Made by a program: the position numbers and the translations under genes | Notes under the pieces: generated by a model | What the model was told of the DNA's origin: nothing | Seen by the model: only the letters and a program-made list of their open reading frames with translations | Database searches by the model: none | NCBI RefSeq assembly: GCF_011397635.1 | Contig: NC_064759.1 | Coordinates: 12,916,428-12,980,427, forward strand | Origin: Epinephelus fuscoguttatus | Lineage: Eukaryota; Chordata; Actinopteri; Perciformes; Serranidae | Reading direction: 5' to 3' | Length of the DNA: 64,000 nucleotides | In this document: in pieces, positions 60,699-64,000 of the stretch | How the letters are laid out: each line of letters starts with the position of its first letter | Position numbering within the stretch: the first letter of the stretch is position 1

Positions 60699-61226
60699 CA
60701 GGGCTGCACAATTACTCATGCATGATTACATTCTGTGACTAGTTTCCAGTTTCACACGACTGTAAATACTGGCATCCTCGCTATATTTAAATATTCATTT
60801 TAGACTGTTGCTGCAGGGGGGAAAACTTTACAATAAGATGCCAAATGTGTTGTAGAAACAGTTTGCTTTCTCAAATCATCTGCAGGGGATCATACTGTAT
60901 ACTTACACTTTATACTATAGTGTGCTTTGTTCAGAATCCGTTGAATAATGGTCCTGTTTTCTGCCACTGCTGAGAAACTCATCTAAATGGGTCACACAAA
61001 GCTCCACTTTCTCATTTCAAAGTCTTAAACTTCGCTATGTAATAGAGCTGAATTATAATAAATTGAGAATAGAAATGTAGGGAACATCTCGAGGAGACTT
61101 TGTTCCATGATATATTAGAAATGAGTCAGACTATATTCTGTGAATTATGACACCCCTACTAAAAACTGCAGTCACTATATCTAGAAAACTGATTTAGAGC
61201 ATTTTTGGGTGTAATCCTGCAGCCCT
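60699..61226. mobile_element. hAT-type miniature element
   Basis: The left end CAGGGCTGCACAATTACTCA at 60699 and right end ATCCTGCAGCCCTA ending at 61226 are inverted. It is about 528 bp with no transposase. Same terminus class as 4833-5106 and 19011-19327. Confidence 0.6.
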
Positions 61227-61576
61227 AAATTTATAATTCATTAACTATAAGACCAATATTTAACACGACTGAAGATAAATTGACCAAATGATTACTTCCA
61301 GGAGGGTTTACTTAGTTTTATCTTACCATTAAACCTCTCATAAATCTTGAAATACCATTATTACCACTGATTTACATATTTGACATTAGAGTTTTGACCT
61401 TTCAATTCGCCATTATGTTGTCGTGAGTAGAATCAGCGCCTTTGCCACTGTGTCACGTTGTGTTTTTTATTAGCTGGTTGTATCATTTGAATGTCTTACC
61501 ATATATTCCATCGGCCAACACAGGCTGCCTGTGAGTCCGTAACCCTAAAAACACCAAACTGCACATCAGCATACTG

Positions 61577-61623
61577 TACACACACACACGCACACGCACA
61601 CACACACACACACACACACACTG
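61577..61623. repeat. (CA)n microsatellite, slightly interrupted
   Basis: About 22 CA units with a few CG interruptions, seen directly. Confidence 0.93.
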
Positions 61624-62141
61624 ACACACACATAACTCAAGGAGCCAATCATAGCATGCTCCAATGCCGCCCTTGCAGCTACTTGACTCCCAGCATGCTT
61701 TGCTCCCAGGATCAGCTGTGGAGAGGGTCATGGGACCTCCTTGATATAAACGGCCCAACTGGTTAAGCACACAGAGACAAAACATTGACTTGAGACGGGG
61801 CGAGATTGAGTAGGAGAGAAAAGTAAAAGACAGCGAGAGGATGAAAGAGTGTGAGCGAGAGGAGAGAGGCAATAATCCAGCGTGCATGTTGAAACACACT
61901 CTGTGGAATGAATGGAATTAACTGAAAGGACCGCATGTGTAGGATGTTTGTGTCTCGGCTTGCCCAGCGCAAGTCGGCGAGTGTGCGTTTTGTTTCTTTG
62001 CATGAAGAAGAGGCAACAACCGAGGAAGCTGCAGATAGTCAGTGTATATTAGATGAAACAGTCAGAGACGGACCGAGACAGAGCTCTGGATCTAATGCAC
62101 ACGCTGCAGGGCCATATCTGCTGTCTGCTCTTATACTGTCT

Positions 62142-62186
62142 GTGCGTGTGTGTGCGTGTGTGCGTGTGTGTGTGTGTGTGTGTGTA
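62142..62186. repeat. (GT)n microsatellite, slightly interrupted
   Basis: About 20 GT units with GC interruptions at the left, seen directly. Confidence 0.93.
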
Positions 62187-63159
62187 ATCTGATTTGACCC
62201 GCCTCACTCACCCCCTTGCGTACACTAGGCCAAAAAAAAATGAGCATAGATGAGTAAACGGGCCTAGTCAGTGACCTTTTCCCTACTGGAGTACTGCCAG
62301 CCGGAGACGCTGTCTAACATCAGTTCACATTACGGAGACGAGAAAGACAATGATGAAGACGATGAGCGCAAAGGGAGCAGCGGGAGGGGAGTGGTTTGTA
62401 ACTGACAAGTGAGAGCCTCTCTGATTGGAAAAGACGTGCAAACACGCACGTGCGTACGGACAGCAAAATGGCAATCAAGTTTTCAAAAATTAGGGGTGAG
62501 GGTGAACATTAGATTAGACAGGCATTCAGCGGGAGGCCTTTCTGCTGGTTTCATAGCTCACCACGCACACAGCAAACATGTGAGACGGCTATTTTGGGTC
62601 GGGCCAACCCCCCTCCGCCACCCCCCCTCTAACCACACTCCCACATCTCTATCTCCTTCCATCATTCCCTTCCTGCTGCCACTCTCTGCTTCCCTGCACT
62701 TACAACTTCCCCCTTTGCTACAACGGTTTATTTGTCATTAACAGTGGTGTTTCTTCATTTGAGTTGCCAGTAACACTTTAACACTCTCTGAGTACCAGCG
62801 TTGAGTAATGAAACTGTCGAATGCTTCAGGTCTTGTTTAGATATTTTCCAATCGTATTTCATGATTCAAGTCAGAATTTTGCCAGTTTTTTACCATTTTA
62901 TTTCAGAAAAGTTTCCCTGTCTTTACGGCTCTTTGTGCTCAAACACTACAGCTGCTGTTTAAGTGGTTTGGCTTGTTTGGTGAAGAAAATAACAGGGTTA
63001 CAGTTCACCTAAAGTGTTAGCAATCCTCAAAATAAGGCATCTAAAATAAGTATTGTTTTGTGTGGATATCAAAACTTGGGTGCATTGACAATCATTCATT
63101 TGGCAATCAATCCAAGGCACAGCAGATCAAGGAGAAGCCTTCGAGAACACAAAAACTGC

Positions 63160-63745
63160 AGCTCGATTAATTAATTGACAGAAAATGTACTAGCACCTAT
63201 TTGGTGGTTTCTTGCTTCTTAAGTGTGAGAATGTGATGGTTTTCTGTATCATACATGATAATAAGTCTGTTTTTTTCCACCATTTTAGTTCATTTTTAGT
63301 AACTCTTATACTTATCGTACTCCTATTGTTACTCTATTATGCACTGGTTTTTGCTTATGTGCTTTGAAAACACTTCTATCTTTATTTTTAGATATTCAAT
63401 ACTCTATTGTTTTAAAACTGGGCCAAGTGAGTGACCCTGACCACGGGAACCCACTGGTTGTCTTGTTGGTACTGGTTGTGAATAATTGTGGTTACTGTGC
63501 TTAGAGTAACTCTAATTTGAAGCATTCTCTGGCACAAGAATTTCCTTCAGGATAAATCAAGTTCTATTGAATTGAACTAAACTAAATAAACTAAATAGAT
63601 TCGGATTTTTTAGACTGTTGATCAGATAAAATGAACCATTTGAAGATATTACACAGGGCGTGATTCACTGTTCTGAAATTTTTCTGCCAAAACAAATAAT
63701 TGACAAATCAATTGATTATGAAAATAATCTTTAGTTACAACCCTA
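63160..63745. mobile_element. Probable decayed hAT-type element
   Basis: The right end, GAAAATAATCTTTAGTTACAACCCTA, resembles that of the element at 19011-19327. The left side CTGCAGCTCGATTAATTAAT is a plausible decayed inverse. The inner part has LINE-like 3' text (TCTATTGAATTGAACTAAAC). Boundaries are uncertain. Confidence 0.4.
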
Positions 63746-64000
63746 CTCAACACTCCACGTCCCACCTGACGTGCTGTATTGTACTAAAAAATGTCTTCTT
63801 TCACATTAACTATTAACCAGGCTTCCTTTTGCTGTGTTGAGGTGAACATTAACACAGCTCAAGGTTTGATCCTGCTCAAAGAAAACTACATGGAAGCTGT
63901 TTCATTACAGTATATAACAGGAAAGTTGCACATTTTGGTACAAGACATAGGCTATTTAAGGTCAACACACCTCCCTAGTCTGCAAACACACTCACAATGA

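Larger units (their letters stand above)
61227..63159. other. Intergenic stretch, no gene recognised
   Basis: This holds two dinucleotide repeats (61577-61623 and 62142-62186) and a somewhat CpG-rich patch (62280-62480). Good minus-strand donors occur (for example GGG/GTGAGT near 62199, and ATATG/GTAAGA near 61498), so a first exon for shc1 p52 could lie here, but I cannot choose one. Confidence 0.5.

Noticed and set aside
1-64000. Retroviral or LTR elements, Polintons, CRISPR arrays, tRNA or rRNA genes
   Set aside because: I looked for gag/pol-like text, long direct terminal repeats, capsid-like frames, regularly spaced repeats and tRNA-like folds, and saw none I could support.

Overview
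This 64 kb window is vertebrate nuclear DNA, almost certainly from a ray-finned (teleost) fish. The genes have small exons, GT-AG introns and close matches to mammalian 1q21 proteins. The spaces between exons are packed with (CA)n tracts and with DNA-transposon relics of the kinds that fill fish genomes: Tc1/mariner ends, hAT-type ends, many TTAA-flanked miniature elements, and 3' stubs of L2-type LINEs. No prokaryotic features, CRISPR arrays, rRNA or tRNA genes were found.

All six protein genes I can support lie on the minus strand. From left to right they are three S100 EF-hand genes (coding parts 2587-3008, 7599-7970 and 15516-19978), pbxip1 (24322-32698, 10 coding exons, 918 aa), a single-exon lens micro-protein gene, lenep (36735-36929, 64 aa), and shc1 (41148-53464, 12 coding exons, 596 aa for the p66 form). 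This is the fish counterpart of the human 1q21 neighbourhood S100A1/S100A13/S100A14/S100A16 ... PBXIP1 ... SHC1 ... LENEP. I built the exon models by hand from splice sites, reading phase and protein similarity. Every junction keeps frame.

Layout: 1-2.2 kb, intergenic with microsatellites; 2.2-4.0 kb, S100A1-like gene with a TATA-type promoter; 4.8-7.25 kb, hAT and TTAA elements, with a Tc1 relic inside the second; 7.6-8.0 kb, S100A13/A16-like gene; 9-14.5 kb, transposon-derived and microsatellite DNA, a CpG-dense patch and a candidate 5' exon; 15.0-20.2 kb, third S100 gene with a 4.2 kb intron holding an L2 stub, a hAT relic and a minisatellite; 21.5-22.5 kb, rearranged Tc1 relic; 23.1-34.9 kb, pbxip1 with four transposon relics in its introns; 35.6-38.7 kb, two TTAA elements either side of lenep; 39-53.5 kb, shc1, also rich in intronic elements; 53.5-64 kb, upstream flank of shc1 with low-complexity tracts and two larger repeats but no recognised coding exon.

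The genes do not form one pathway. The S100 proteins are dimeric calcium sensors. Pbxip1 belongs to the CCPG1/PBXIP1 membrane-scaffold family. Lenep is a tiny protein known from lens epithelium. Shc1 couples tyrosine-kinase receptors to Grb2/Ras and, as p66, to oxidative-stress signalling. The points most worth a second look are: loss of the p46 start codon in shc1; a doubled Grb2-type YYNN motif in shc1; a canonical LIR-like WTIL motif at the pbxip1 N-terminus; the fish lenep gene; and an unusually dense set of TTAA-flanked miniature elements with purine-pyrimidine ends.
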